Positions 1 through 8,099 of a stretch of DNA of 40,437 bases are shown here, piece after piece. Positions within the stretch are counted from its first letter, which is position 1. Each line of letters starts with the position of its first letter. The notes under the pieces were generated by a model, which was not told where the DNA came from, made no database searches, and saw only the letters and a list, made by a program, of their open reading frames with translations. Origin of the DNA: Planktotalea frisia (GTDB lineage: Bacteria; Pseudomonadota; Alphaproteobacteria; Rhodobacterales; Rhodobacteraceae); contig NZ_MLCB01000137.1 of the NCBI RefSeq assembly GCF_001890925.1, positions 1 to 40,437 of the forward strand. Reading direction: 5' to 3'. The position numbers and the translations under genes were made by a program.

Positions 1-46
1 GCTGCTGAGGGCGGTTCTAGTGTTATCACACAAAACCCGCAAGACC

Positions 47-197
47 TTTTTTCGCCTAATTTCACTTTTTTTGATTTTTCCCGTTTTGCGAACAAAAACA
101 GTTGTTTGCGGTGCGTTCTTGATAAGAAAATTACGCGCCCGCAAGTTTCCCTAGGGTCGAATTATCGGCAATGTGGATAAGACGCTAGTTATCCACA
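47..197. promoter_or_regulatory. AT-rich tract plus DnaA-box cluster
   Basis: This is part of a gene-free stretch (1-184). Bases 47-85 are rich in T runs. Three DnaA-box-like 9-mers follow close together: a degenerate TTATCGGCA at 162-170, a perfect TTATCCACA on the minus strand at 172-180, and a perfect TTATCCACA on the plus strand at 189-197. The two perfect boxes form an inverted pair 8 bp apart, and the last one lies inside the 3' end of msrQ. Boxes next to an AT-rich tract are what replication origins and dnaA promoters look like, but no dnaA, rpsT, dnaN or parAB gene is visible, so the role is unproven. Confidence 0.5.
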
Positions 198-814
198 GAC
201 TTGGCTGTGAATCGCCCTGCAATTTGCAGCGTACCTTTAGGAATCCGCAGCGCCAACAGCCCAAGAACCACCGCCATATAGAGCAAGGGCTCTAATTGAA
301 TGCCTTTTGCGACCATCACAAAGTGCAAAGCCCCAAGGAAAGCGATTCCATAGGTGAGTTTGTGAAGCTTACGCCAACGCACCCCCAGTTTACGCACACT
401 TAGGTTGTTGGATGTCAGCGCCAAAGGAATCATTAGAGCGAACCCAACCATGCCGACCGTAATATAGGGACGCTTCACAATGTCGGCCCAGATCTGGCTA
501 ACGATCTGCACATCCAGCACGAGCCACACCAACAAGTGCAGCACCACATAGACAAAGGTCATCACACCAATCGCACGGCGGAACTTCAAAAGGTTCACGC
601 CCAGATGTTTGCGAAGCGGTGTAATGCACAGACCAACGATCAATAGCTTTAGCGCGAATTCACCCAACTCATGTTCCAACGCCTTGATAGGATCAGCGCC
701 AGACCCGCCTGTTAGCCCTTCATAAAGGAACCAAGCGGCAGGCAAAATCCCGACTGTATATACAAGCCAAGCTGGAATGCGGCGCGCGGTGCTATTGATC
801 GTATCTTTGATCAT
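185..814 (-). CDS. msrQ: MsrQ, haem-binding membrane subunit of the MsrPQ methionine sulfoxide reductase
   Basis: The 209-residue polytopic inner-membrane protein is of normal length for the YedZ/MsrQ family. It has about five to six hydrophobic helices and conserved histidines (the HELGEFALK segment near residue 48, VVLHLLVW near 91, and LHKLTYG and LHFVMV near 150-163) expected to ligate haem. MsrQ passes electrons from the membrane to the periplasmic molybdoenzyme MsrP, which repairs oxidised methionines in envelope proteins. Its start codon overlaps the msrP stop by one base (TGATG), so the two are translationally coupled. The stop codon is next to a perfect DnaA box. Identification is firm. 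Confidence 0.93.
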   Translation of the reverse strand: MIKDTINSTARRIPAWLVYTVGILPAAWFLYEGLTGGSGADPIKALEHELGEFALKLLIVGLCITPLRKHLGVNLLKFRRAIGVMTFVYVVLHLLVWLVLDVQIVSQIWADIVKRPYITVGMVGFALMIPLALTSNNLSVRKLGVRWRKLHKLTYGIAFLGALHFVMVAKGIQLEPLLYMAVVLGLLALRIPKGTLQIAGRFTAKSVDN

Positions 815-1725
815 CAGAAGTTAACGCTCATATCCATGCCTTCATACAGGCTCGCCACGTCTTCTTCGTAACCGTTCAGCATCAACGTTGGGATACGCTT
901 GGCAAATAAACCGCCACCGATCTTACGCTCTGTCGCTTGGGACCAACGCTTGTGATCCACTTCTGGGTTCACATTAGAGTAGAACCCATACTCACGCGCA
1001 TTCGCGATATTCCAGCTGGTGGGCGGCTCTTTATCGGTAAGCGTGATCTTCACCACAGACTTGATCGACTTAAAGCCATACTTCCACGGCACCACCAAAC
1101 GCATCGGTGCGCCATTCTGGTTAGGAATGTCTTTCCCATAGATACCTGTCGCCATGATTGTCAGCGGATGCATTGCCTCATCCAGACGCAAACCTTCGAC
1201 ATAGGGCCACTCTAGAGTGGGGAACTTCTGACCGACCATTTCCTCAGGACGATAGAGCGTCTCAAAAGCGACGTATTTAGCGGAGGATTGAACGCCCGCG
1301 AGATCAAGCAGGTCTTTCAGCTCAAACCCGTTCCAAGGCACGACCATCGACCAAGCCTCGACACAGCGGAAACGATAGATGCGCTCTTCGACGGTCATCT
1401 TCGCCATGATGTCTGCGAAATCATACTCGCCTGGCTTATCAACCATACCATCAATCGTGACTGTCCAAGGCGTTGTCGTCAACGCACCTGCGTTCTTAGC
1501 TGGATCATCCTTGCCTGTGCCGAACTCATAAAAGTTGTTGTAGCTAGAGATATCCTCAAAGCTGTTTGGCTCAAGCGCCTCTTGCGCGAGTGCGGCGCGC
1601 GGACCGCCAATGGCCGTTGCAAGACCAAGACCCGCGGCACCAGCCATGATTTGACGTCTGTTCAGAAACAGCGAGTGATCGGTAACGTCATTGTCCGAGA
1701 GGGTGTTCTTCCAGCGATATGCCAT
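814..1725 (-). CDS. msrP: MsrP, periplasmic protein-methionine-sulfoxide reductase, catalytic molybdopterin subunit
   Basis: The 303-residue protein has a twin-arginine signal: NRRQIMAG at residues 22-29, a hydrophobic stretch, then an AxA site ending near residue 48. This fits Tat export of a folded molybdenum-cofactor protein. The sulfite-oxidase fold follows, with the molybdenum-binding cysteine in [11 protein letters not shown] (Cys121). MsrP reduces methionine sulfoxide in periplasmic proteins using electrons from MsrQ, encoded directly downstream. The start is supported by an AGGAG about 7 bases upstream. The signal peptide is preceded by about 20 residues of n-region, longer than average but common in this family. 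Confidence 0.95.
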   Translation of the reverse strand: MAYRWKNTLSDNDVTDHSLFLNRRQIMAGAAGLGLATAIGGPRAALAQEALEPNSFEDISSYNNFYEFGTGKDDPAKNAGALTTTPWTVTIDGMVDKPGEYDFADIMAKMTVEERIYRFRCVEAWSMVVPWNGFELKDLLDLAGVQSSAKYVAFETLYRPEEMVGQKFPTLEWPYVEGLRLDEAMHPLTIMATGIYGKDIPNQNGAPMRLVVPWKYGFKSIKSVVKITLTDKEPPTSWNIANAREYGFYSNVNPEVDHKRWSQATERKIGGGLFAKRIPTLMLNGYEEDVASLYEGMDMSVNF

Positions 1726-1877
1726 GTTGGTGCTCCTATGTTCATCACCGATATAGAGAGCAAACGTTCACAGACCAATGGCCCTGCACTCACAATGCTG
1801 TAGGGGTTTTGCAACATTTGCCTTCCCCTTTGTCAGTTTCGGTGCGAAGCTTTGCGCCAAAAGAGGCGTGAGAGCAA

Positions 1878-2588
1878 ATGACAGTCAGACCCGTAGGAGC
1901 GCTCGTTTCCGATTGGACGGCACCGAACGCGCCCGCGCCAATGATACTCGAGGGGCGGTATTGCCGCCTTGAACCACTAAGCGCCGAAAAGCATGCAGCG
2001 CTCTTGTTTAATGCCTTTGTGGATCAGGACGAGCTTTACGACTACCTGCCCGCAGGACCGTTTCACTCTGCCGCTCAGTATCACCGTTGGGTGAGAGAGG
2101 TGACTGCGGACGAAAGCAATCTATTCTTTGCCGTCTATGATGTGCGCCAAGAAGCCTATTTAGGCGTGCTCAGTTACCTGCGCATCACGCCCGCTGCTGG
2201 GTCGATCGAAGTGGGCAACATCAACTTCTCAAAAACGATGCAGCGCAGCCCAGTTTCGACCGAAGCAATCTACCTTACAATCAAATGGGCGTTTGACGCA
2301 GGCTACCGTCGCTTTGAGTGGAAATGCAACGCGCTCAACAAACCATCTCGCCAAGCGGCTCAGCGCTTGGGCTTTAGTTATGAGGGCGTCTTTCGCCAAG
2401 CGCTCGTTGTGAAAGGGCGCAACAGAGATACCGCATGGTTTGCAATGATCGACAAAGAGTGGCCCGCCCTCAAAGAAGCCTACCGTGTTTGGCTTGATTC
2501 TGCGAACTTCGACGCTGATGGCAAGCAACGCGAACGATTGGGCGACCTTACAGGTCTTGTTCGTTTTGCGAGTGATCCCACCCTTTAA
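1878..2588 (+). CDS. GNAT-family N-acetyltransferase (RimJ/RimL type)
   Basis: This 236-residue cytoplasmic protein resembles RimJ/RimL-like GNAT acetyltransferases. After a short N-terminal extension, ILEGRYCRLEPLS opens the fold. GVLSYLRITPAAGSIEVGNI forms the central beta strands, and RQAAQRLGFSYEGVFRQALVVKGRNRDTAWFAM is the usual C-terminal signature with the acetyl-CoA-binding turn. The acceptor cannot be read from the sequence. The gene is divergent from msrP, and its stop codon overlaps by 3 bases the stop of the convergent response regulator gene. No strong Shine-Dalgarno sequence precedes the ATG, although GAGAGC lies about 5 bases upstream. Confidence 0.85.
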   Translation: MTVRPVGALVSDWTAPNAPAPMILEGRYCRLEPLSAEKHAALLFNAFVDQDELYDYLPAGPFHSAAQYHRWVREVTADESNLFFAVYDVRQEAYLGVLSYLRITPAAGSIEVGNINFSKTMQRSPVSTEAIYLTIKWAFDAGYRRFEWKCNALNKPSRQAAQRLGFSYEGVFRQALVVKGRNRDTAWFAMIDKEWPALKEAYRVWLDSANFDADGKQRERLGDLTGLVRFASDPTL

Positions 2589-3301
2589 ATCGTCACCAGC
2601 TCTTCCATCCGTTGACGCACCATACCCGCTAGCCGCGCCTGATGGCTGTGAACGGTTTTCCCCGTTGCGGTAGCTTTTGCGAGCATTTGTGCGGCTTGGC
2701 GCAGCGGTTCGTCCCGCGCGCTTTTGGCGACACCGCGCAAGAACTGTGCTGCATAGTCAAGACGCATCAAATCCGCATCATCAGATAGCATCTCTGACGC
2801 ATGCGCCATGTCATCGCGGTACGCGAGCGGATCTGGATCAACCTCTTCATCTGTGATGGTACGCAATCCCGAGGGGCGCATTTCTTCAGGCAACGCTCGT
2901 AGAACCGCCGTCTGAAAACTCGCCAATGATGACAGCGGCTTGCTCAAGAACCCATCCGCACCCGCGGCAAGCGAAAGCTCCTCTTTAGTGTCGTCACCGC
3001 TGATCGCCAACAACGCTTGAATACGTGGCTCCGCAACGGCTAGCTCTTTGATTAATTCAGCACCCGAGCCATCCGGCAGACCTAGATCAATGATCGCGAC
3101 ACTGGGGCGATATACTTGCAAATGACGGCGCGCAGAACGTAGACAATCCGCGCGTCGAATACGTGCGCCGCTGCGCAGACACAAAAGTCGCATCGCATCG
3201 CAGGCAAACCGGCTGTCTTCCACCACTAAGATGGTCAATCCTAGCAAAGGGCGCGTAGCAGTCGGCGCAGGTGTTAAGGACGTGTATTCCAGTTCATTCA
3301 T
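2585..3301 (-). CDS. Orphan response regulator, receiver domain plus helical C-terminal region
   Basis: Residues 22-135 form a CheY-like receiver domain. The acidic pair is Glu28-Asp29, the phospho-acceptor is Asp72 in AIIDLGLPDGSG, and the switch-side lysine is Lys121 in FLSKPL. The remaining 100 residues are mostly helical and alanine/arginine-rich. They match no DNA-binding domain I recognise; an HPt-like or protein-interaction role is possible but no clear HPt histidine motif is evident. No histidine kinase is adjacent, so its partner is elsewhere. The start has a good GAGGGA Shine-Dalgarno. The gene converges on the GNAT gene with a few bases of stop overlap. Confidence 0.8.
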   Translation of the reverse strand: MNELEYTSLTPAPTATRPLLGLTILVVEDSRFACDAMRLLCLRSGARIRRADCLRSARRHLQVYRPSVAIIDLGLPDGSGAELIKELAVAEPRIQALLAISGDDTKEELSLAAGADGFLSKPLSSLASFQTAVLRALPEEMRPSGLRTITDEEVDPDPLAYRDDMAHASEMLSDDADLMRLDYAAQFLRGVAKSARDEPLRQAAQMLAKATATGKTVHSHQARLAGMVRQRMEELVTI

Positions 3302-3463
3302 GATTCCCTCGAATCTATATCGGCTACCCTCGACGCTAGGCCAACGAGCCTAACAAGTGATTAATCCTCTCCATATTTAGCGAGCCCGCGTCTTTGCGTC
3401 CGCTTGCCGAAACTACGCTGTCACTCCATATAGACTTCAAACAGATAAACCGGAGTTTCGACG

Positions 3464-3868
3464 ATGATTGGACGATTGAACCACGTGGCCATCGCAGTGC
3501 CAGATCTTGAGGCAGCCGCTGCGCAGTACCGTGACGCGCTCGGCGCAAATGTGGGTGCCCCGCAGGATGAGCCGGATCACGGCGTCACTGTTATCTTTAT
3601 CGAACTGCCTAATACCAAGATTGAACTGCTCTATCCGCTCGGAGAAGACAGCCCAATCAACGGTTTTCTTGAAAAGAACCCGTCGGGCGGCATTCATCAT
3701 GTGTGCTACGAAGTCGACGACATCATCGCCGCGCGCGATCAAATGGTCGCGTCTGGTCTGCGCGTGCTTGGCAACGGTGAGCCAAAGATCGGCGCTCATG
3801 GCAAACCTGTCATCTTCTTGCACCCCAAAGACATGAACGGAACACTTACCGAGTTGGAGCAAGTTTAA
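3464..3868 (+). CDS. mce: Methylmalonyl-CoA epimerase
   Basis: The 134-residue VOC-fold (glyoxalase-like) protein interconverts (R)- and (S)-methylmalonyl-CoA, linking propionyl-CoA carboxylase to methylmalonyl-CoA mutase and, in the ethylmalonyl-CoA pathway, to C2 assimilation. Expected metal ligands are visible: His7 in LNHVAIAV, a His78-His79 pair in GGIHHVCYEV, and Glu130 in TLTELEQV. Length is normal for the family. A GGAG lies 8 bases before the ATG. The downstream DUF1467 gene overlaps its stop codon (TAATG), a pairing I recall as common in this group of bacteria. Confidence 0.93.
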   Translation: MIGRLNHVAIAVPDLEAAAAQYRDALGANVGAPQDEPDHGVTVIFIELPNTKIELLYPLGEDSPINGFLEKNPSGGIHHVCYEVDDIIAARDQMVASGLRVLGNGEPKIGAHGKPVIFLHPKDMNGTLTELEQV

Positions 3869-4164
3869 TGGGCATTACCTCAGCGCTCGTCCTCTTCGCG
3901 GTTATTTGGTTCATGACATTTCTTTGCGTCATCCCCATCCGTCTTGAGACCCAAGGGGACTTGGGCGAAATTGTTCCAGGCACGCACGCAGGCTCACCTG
4001 AAAATCATAACCTCAAAAAGAAAGCGTGGATCACCACCGCGATCAGCGCAGTTTTGTGGTGCATTATCGCAGGGACGATTATTTCTGGTGTGATCAGTAT
4101 CCGCGACTTGGATATGTTCAATCGGATGGGCGACGCATCTGTGTCTGACGGAACAAATGGGTAA
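3868..4164 (+). CDS. DUF1467 family small membrane protein
   Basis: The 98-residue protein has two hydrophobic helices (residues 4-22 and 51-72) joined by a hydrophilic segment containing the characteristic PIRLETQGDLGEIVPGTHAGSP stretch, which identifies the DUF1467 family. Its function is unknown. The ATG shares a base with the stop codon of the methylmalonyl-CoA epimerase gene, so the two are probably co-translated. The last 47 bases overlap antiparallel with the 3' end of the minus-strand EI24 gene, an unusually long coding overlap. Confidence 0.85.
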   Translation: MGITSALVLFAVIWFMTFLCVIPIRLETQGDLGEIVPGTHAGSPENHNLKKKAWITTAISAVLWCIIAGTIISGVISIRDLDMFNRMGDASVSDGTNG

Positions 4165-4819
4165 AGGTCGCAGCACCTAGGATCGGGATGAACAGGTTCA
4201 ACAATGGGATAGTCAGTGGCACTGCCATCAAACATCCCGCGAGCCAGATCATACCAAAATGCTCCTTGCGCGCCTGCTTTGCGCCTTCACGGCCAAGGCG
4301 GCGCATCGCGGCAATCTGGAAATACTCACGCCCCAGCAAAAAGCCGTTCAGCGCCCAGAAAATGAAAATCGCTGCAAACGGCAACATGACATAAAGCAAG
4401 ATCGCAACGATATTGGCACCAATCAGAATGCCTAAAAAATTGATGGTGTCGCGCAGGGATTCGTAGAACGGCACACCTTTGACGTCTGGCAGATGCGGAA
4501 AGTGCTTGGCCTCAACGGCAGACGCAACTTCGTCCAAGAAAAGCGACGTGATTGCGGACGCCACAGGCACCATCAAGAACGTCGACAAGAACAGCATCAG
4601 AAAGAGCGAACCCCAGCCCAGCAAATCACCGATCCATGTGACTTCGCCAATCACTGGCAGCACCATAGTGCCGTCCACCGCTTCGTTCATCACCGTCAAA
4701 AACAGCGCGTAGAACCCTGCAAGCAAAGCAATCGTCAGAGTAATTCCAAGAAAGAGGACGCGGCGAAACCGAGGATCGCCCATTTGCCCGATAGCTTTGA
4801 AGAACGACGAAAGGATCAT
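4118..4819 (-). CDS. EI24 domain / CysZ-like integral membrane protein
   Basis: The 233-residue protein has four to five long hydrophobic segments and the EI24/CysZ layout, including LDEVASAVEAKHFPHLP after the second helix and the GREYFQIAAMRRL motif. E. coli CysZ takes up sulfate; whether this member does is not shown by the sequence. I chose the ATG at 4819 over the TTG at 4831 because it forms a standard ATGA overlap with the upstream nitroreductase stop, which implies translational coupling. The C-terminal 47 bases overlap the DUF1467 gene on the other strand. Confidence 0.82.
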   Translation of the reverse strand: MILSSFFKAIGQMGDPRFRRVLFLGITLTIALLAGFYALFLTVMNEAVDGTMVLPVIGEVTWIGDLLGWGSLFLMLFLSTFLMVPVASAITSLFLDEVASAVEAKHFPHLPDVKGVPFYESLRDTINFLGILIGANIVAILLYVMLPFAAIFIFWALNGFLLGREYFQIAAMRRLGREGAKQARKEHFGMIWLAGCLMAVPLTIPLLNLFIPILGAATFTHLFRQTQMRRPSD

Positions 4820-5394
4820 GCGTCGAGCCAAGATGTAATAGCACTCAAATCAGGGCGCGGGCGTTCAGGCGGCGCCATCTTTTCCGTGCCGATATGAACA
4901 ATGCCAGCCACGCTCTCATGGGCTGCAAGCCCAAAGCCCGCTTCCACAAAGCCACGATCATGCGAGGGCCAACCAGAGAGCCAATTCGCGCCCCAACCGC
5001 TTGCCAGCGCTGCATTCAACAGGGCCAGACAAACGGCACCCGCAGAATACGTCTGCTCAATCGCAGGCACTTTTTCTGACGGCTTTTGCACCTCAACAAC
5101 CACGACAGCCAACTCGCCAGTTACAAACTGCGCAGCACCTTTGGTGGTTTTCTCTTCATCATAGCCAAGCTTTGCACCACGCGCGCGCGCAAGATCTGCC
5201 AAACGATCCATCGCAGCGCCTTGCACCACGATAAAGCGCCACGGCTCTAACTTACCGTGATCCGGCGTGCGTGCAGCGGCAGTCAGGATCGGCTCAAGCT
5301 CATCACGGCTTGGCACAGGACCTTGCAAAGTCTTCGCAGGACGCGAGCGACGCGAGAGCAAAAACTCCATCGCAGCGGGATTTGGATCTGGCAC
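4816..5394 (-). CDS. Nitroreductase family protein (YdjA-like)
   Basis: The 192-residue FMN-dependent oxidoreductase of the small, single-domain nitroreductase class begins with the FMN-phosphate motif LLSRRSRPAKTL. AARTPDHGKLEPWRFIVV follows, and then GWGANWLSGWPSHD. YdjA-type members act as dimers on quinone or nitro compounds; the natural substrate is unknown. The start is a GTG with an AGGAGG ideally placed upstream. It overlaps the downstream EI24 gene by 4 bases and follows the deacetylase-family gene by 56 bases, so the three probably form one transcription unit. Confidence 0.88.
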   Translation of the reverse strand: MPDPNPAAMEFLLSRRSRPAKTLQGPVPSRDELEPILTAAARTPDHGKLEPWRFIVVQGAAMDRLADLARARGAKLGYDEEKTTKGAAQFVTGELAVVVVEVQKPSEKVPAIEQTYSAGAVCLALLNAALASGWGANWLSGWPSHDRGFVEAGFGLAAHESVAGIVHIGTEKMAPPERPRPDLSAITSWLDA

Positions 5395-5450
5395 AAGCGC
5401 CTCCTTATTCGTTGCAGGCTACATCAGCACTCTGCGCGCAGTTTTCAACC

Positions 5451-6557
5451 TCAAAGGCCCAGCGCATCCCGCATTTGCGCGATTTCGGAGCTGATAAATC
5501 GCTGGTGCGACATCCCAGGCTGACGTTTCACATACATCGCACCCATCGGATCAGGTGCTGTGATTTTGCTACCGCTCATCTCCTCCAGAACGCCATGTCC
5601 GCAGAACGGCACATAAACCTCCGAATACCCGCCCTCATGCGCCATCATCAAACGACCTTCACAAATCTCATCCGCGAGCGTCATCACTTGGCGGGTCATC
5701 TGTCGAAACGTCTCCGCCGTCGCCATCATCCGGCCAAGCGGATCAATCAAAGCCGCATCAAAGCCGCAAGCGACGATGATCACGTCCGGCTGAAACGCGC
5801 GTATCTGCGGCAACGCAATCTGCTCCATCACCTCAAGATAGCTCGCATGCCCAGCGCCACCGCCAAGCGGAATATTGAGGTTAAAGCCCTCACCTGCCCC
5901 CTCGCCACGATCGGCAAAATCCCCTGTATCAACGGGGAAGTTATTCTCTTGATGGATCGAAATTGTCAGCACATCCGTGCGATCATAAAAGATCGCTTCG
6001 GTGCCGTTCCCATGATGCACATCCCAATCCAGCACAGCGACGCGTTTCGCGAGACCACCAGCAAGTGCCGCTTCAATCGCGACAGGAATATTGGCCAACA
6101 GACAAAAGCCCATCGGCGTGTCAGCGCTACAGTGATGGCCTGGCGGACGCGACAGCGAATACGCATTTTTCACACTGCCTTTCAGCACTGCTTCCAACGC
6201 AGCCTTCGCAAGCCCCGCTGATTGCGCCGCAATCTCAAACCCACCGGGCCCAAAGGGACAACGCGCACCAATTTCGCCGCCGCCTGTATCAGACAGGCGT
6301 TTGAACTCATCGAGGAAACCCTTGGGGTGAACACGCAGCAGATCCTCCATGCTCGCCAAAGGGGCACTTTGCATCGCCAACTCACCTGATAAGCCCGTCA
6401 AATCCATCAAATTCTTCATCCGACGCTTGCTCTCGGGGCTTTCGGGCAGACCGCCGTTCACCATCGGCTGCACAAAACCACCTACAGGAAACATGCTCGC
6501 GTAGTTGCCACCGCCATGCCAGAACGTGCTCTCGTCCCAGAAAAACCCTGTTTGCAT
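5451..6557 (-). CDS. Histone deacetylase-family amidohydrolase (class II type)
   Basis: The 368-residue arginase/deacetylase-fold zinc hydrolase shows the class II hallmarks: SRPPGHHC with the catalytic histidine pair (about residues 141-142), the zinc-binding LDWDVHHGNGTE (about 176-186), and ACGFDAALIDPLG supplying a further aspartate ligand. Bacterial homologues remove acetyl groups from polyamines or other small amines, and some act on proteins. Which applies here is not decidable by eye. An alternative ATG 21 bases upstream exists, but the one at 6557 has GGAAG at the right distance and lies 1 base after the stop of the small gene upstream, indicating coupling. Confidence 0.92.
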   Translation of the reverse strand: MQTGFFWDESTFWHGGGNYASMFPVGGFVQPMVNGGLPESPESKRRMKNLMDLTGLSGELAMQSAPLASMEDLLRVHPKGFLDEFKRLSDTGGGEIGARCPFGPGGFEIAAQSAGLAKAALEAVLKGSVKNAYSLSRPPGHHCSADTPMGFCLLANIPVAIEAALAGGLAKRVAVLDWDVHHGNGTEAIFYDRTDVLTISIHQENNFPVDTGDFADRGEGAGEGFNLNIPLGGGAGHASYLEVMEQIALPQIRAFQPDVIIVACGFDAALIDPLGRMMATAETFRQMTRQVMTLADEICEGRLMMAHEGGYSEVYVPFCGHGVLEEMSGSKITAPDPMGAMYVKRQPGMSHQRFISSEIAQMRDALGL

Positions 6558-6558
6558 C

Positions 6559-6807
6559 TTATGCTTCCTTCTCTTCATCTGGACGAATGCGATACACGCC
6601 CTCTGGCAAATCCAACGCCGCTGCGAGGTCGCGAATTTGCTCCATGCTCAGCGTGATCTTTTCTGCACGACCAAGACGTGGGTTAAACTGTTCCAACGTG
6701 ACGCATTCCGCGAATGCGTTGATCACCACATCTTCTTGCGGCATGCCCTCGCCCTCATCCACAAGCGTGATGATGCTGGAGTCAAATTCGTGTTCTATAC
6801 TAAACAT
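6559..6807 (-). CDS. Small conserved-looking acidic protein of unknown function
   Basis: The 82-residue soluble protein is strongly acidic (many Glu and Asp), with no signal peptide or membrane helix. It looks like a short alpha/beta domain: EFDSSIITLVDEG, then AFAECVTLEQFN, then a helix SMEQIRDLAAALDLPEGVYRI. I do not recognise the family. It is separated from the deacetylase-family gene by a single base and carries that gene's ribosome-binding site within its own 3' end, so the two are expected to be made together. It could be an accessory or regulator of the deacetylase. That is inference from position only. Confidence 0.72.
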   Translation of the reverse strand: MFSIEHEFDSSIITLVDEGEGMPQEDVVINAFAECVTLEQFNPRLGRAEKITLSMEQIRDLAAALDLPEGVYRIRPDEEKEA

Positions 6808-6931
6808 GTCAGCAGCTTACGGCGCACACGTGAAAGCAGCAACGCCAATCCCCGCAAATTCGTGACTGGTATTGAACGCGCCGCGCGCCTATCTTAGGTC
6901 TCAACCGAGCATGTTCAGGCATCATAAAATC

Positions 6932-7663
6932 ATGAAGACATATCTTCTCGTCCCTCTCCTCGCTTTCGGCCTCAGCGCCTGTGTCTCCACGTCGCGCCCA
7001 GCGCCAACGGCACCGAGCCAACCAAGCACACCTGCCGTTAGCACGCCAACACCCGCAACATCACTAAAAGCCGAACAAGCCGCGCGACAGTTCGTTAGAG
7101 TCGTGCGCACTGTTGAGCCAGTCGCTGAAGCCGTTTGCCGCGAGCGCGCGCCAAGCATGAATTGCGATTTCAACATCGTTGTCGATGATCGCCCGAACCA
7201 GCCCCCAAATGCTTTCCAGACGCGTGATAAGTCAGGCCGCCCTGTTCTGGCTTTCAACATTCCGCTTATCGCAACTGTGCGCAACGCAGACGAATTGGCC
7301 TTTGTTATGGGGCACGAGGCAGCACACCACATCAGGGCACACCTTGATCGCCAACAGCGTAACGCAACTGCTGGCGCGCTTATCTTTGGGGGCCTTGCTG
7401 CGATCACGGGCGTTGGGGAACAGGCCATTGAATCCGCGCAACAAGTCGGCGCAACAGTTGGCGCACGCGGATATTCCAAGGACTTTGAACTTGAAGCGGA
7501 TGAACTTGGCACGATCATCGCACATCGAGCGGGTTACGACCCTGTTCTCGGCGCTGCCTTCTTCACCAAGATCGCTGACCCTGGCATTCGCTTCCTAGGC
7601 ACGCACCCGCCCAATGCGGCGCGTATTGATATCGTCCGTCGCACTGCTGCCACGCTGAACTAG
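6932..7663 (+). CDS. M48-family metalloprotease, outer-membrane lipoprotein type
   Basis: The 243-residue lipoprotein starts with MKTYLLVPLLAFGLSAC, and Cys17 is the lipidation site. A low-complexity Pro/Thr/Ser linker (about residues 20-45) follows. The zinc site HEAAH is at about residues 128-132 in FVMGHEAAHH, and the third ligand glutamate is in FELEADELG near residue 186. The C-terminal THPPNAARI is also typical of the family. Likely role: cell-envelope proteolysis or quality control, as for BepA/LoiP-like proteins. I chose the ATG at 6932 because it yields a clean lipoprotein signal; in-frame ATGs at 6872 and 6911 would place extra residues before it. No strong Shine-Dalgarno is visible. 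Confidence 0.9.
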   Translation: MKTYLLVPLLAFGLSACVSTSRPAPTAPSQPSTPAVSTPTPATSLKAEQAARQFVRVVRTVEPVAEAVCRERAPSMNCDFNIVVDDRPNQPPNAFQTRDKSGRPVLAFNIPLIATVRNADELAFVMGHEAAHHIRAHLDRQQRNATAGALIFGGLAAITGVGEQAIESAQQVGATVGARGYSKDFELEADELGTIIAHRAGYDPVLGAAFFTKIADPGIRFLGTHPPNAARIDIVRRTAATLN

Positions 7664-8046
7664 TGTTTCAAATCCCGCATGTCGTTACGGATCGCGGATC
7701 AAAATACGCGGTCAGCGGTGCGCCTGCGCACTCCAAAGCGGATGCTTTGAAACTGATCAAAGACCTCAAGCGCTACAAGCGTTTCGCCAAAGCGACACAT
7801 AATACATGGGCGCTGCTCTGCTCTGAGAATGGCCCAATCAAAAATGACGACGGCGAAAGCGGCGCAGGCGCGATTATCCTGCGCATGTTGGAACGTGCAG
7901 AGCTTACCGATCACTTGATCGTCGTTACCCGTTGGTACGGCGGCACGCATCTGGGCGGCGATCGCTTCCGTCGCGTCCAAGATTGCGTCAACGCGTATCT
8001 TGAGCAAGCACCTGACCTTCCGTCGCAACCTGCTCAAAAGGATTGA
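7663..8046 (+). CDS. YigZ/IMPACT family protein (UPF0029), short form
   Basis: The 127-residue protein consists of the N-terminal IMPACT domain only. Conserved segments are THNTWALL, NDDGESGAGAIIL and VVTRWYGGTHLGGDRFRRV. E. coli YigZ is about 200 residues and has a second C-terminal domain that is absent here. Eukaryotic IMPACT regulates GCN2; the bacterial role is unknown. Translation starts at a GTG whose G is the last base of the M48 gene stop (TAGTG), so the two genes are coupled. Confidence 0.85.
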   Translation: MFQIPHVVTDRGSKYAVSGAPAHSKADALKLIKDLKRYKRFAKATHNTWALLCSENGPIKNDDGESGAGAIILRMLERAELTDHLIVVTRWYGGTHLGGDRFRRVQDCVNAYLEQAPDLPSQPAQKD

Positions 8047-8099
8047 CAATCCGCGCCTAGACTTCACTCTCTCATTCAAACTCTGGGAGGAGAGAAAAG

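Noticed and set aside
5271-6221. Long plus-strand open frame (316 codons) opposite the deacetylase-family gene
   Set aside because: It is antisense to a gene with clear catalytic motifs, and its translation is His/Arg-rich with no recognisable domain. Codon use of the real gene explains the open frame.
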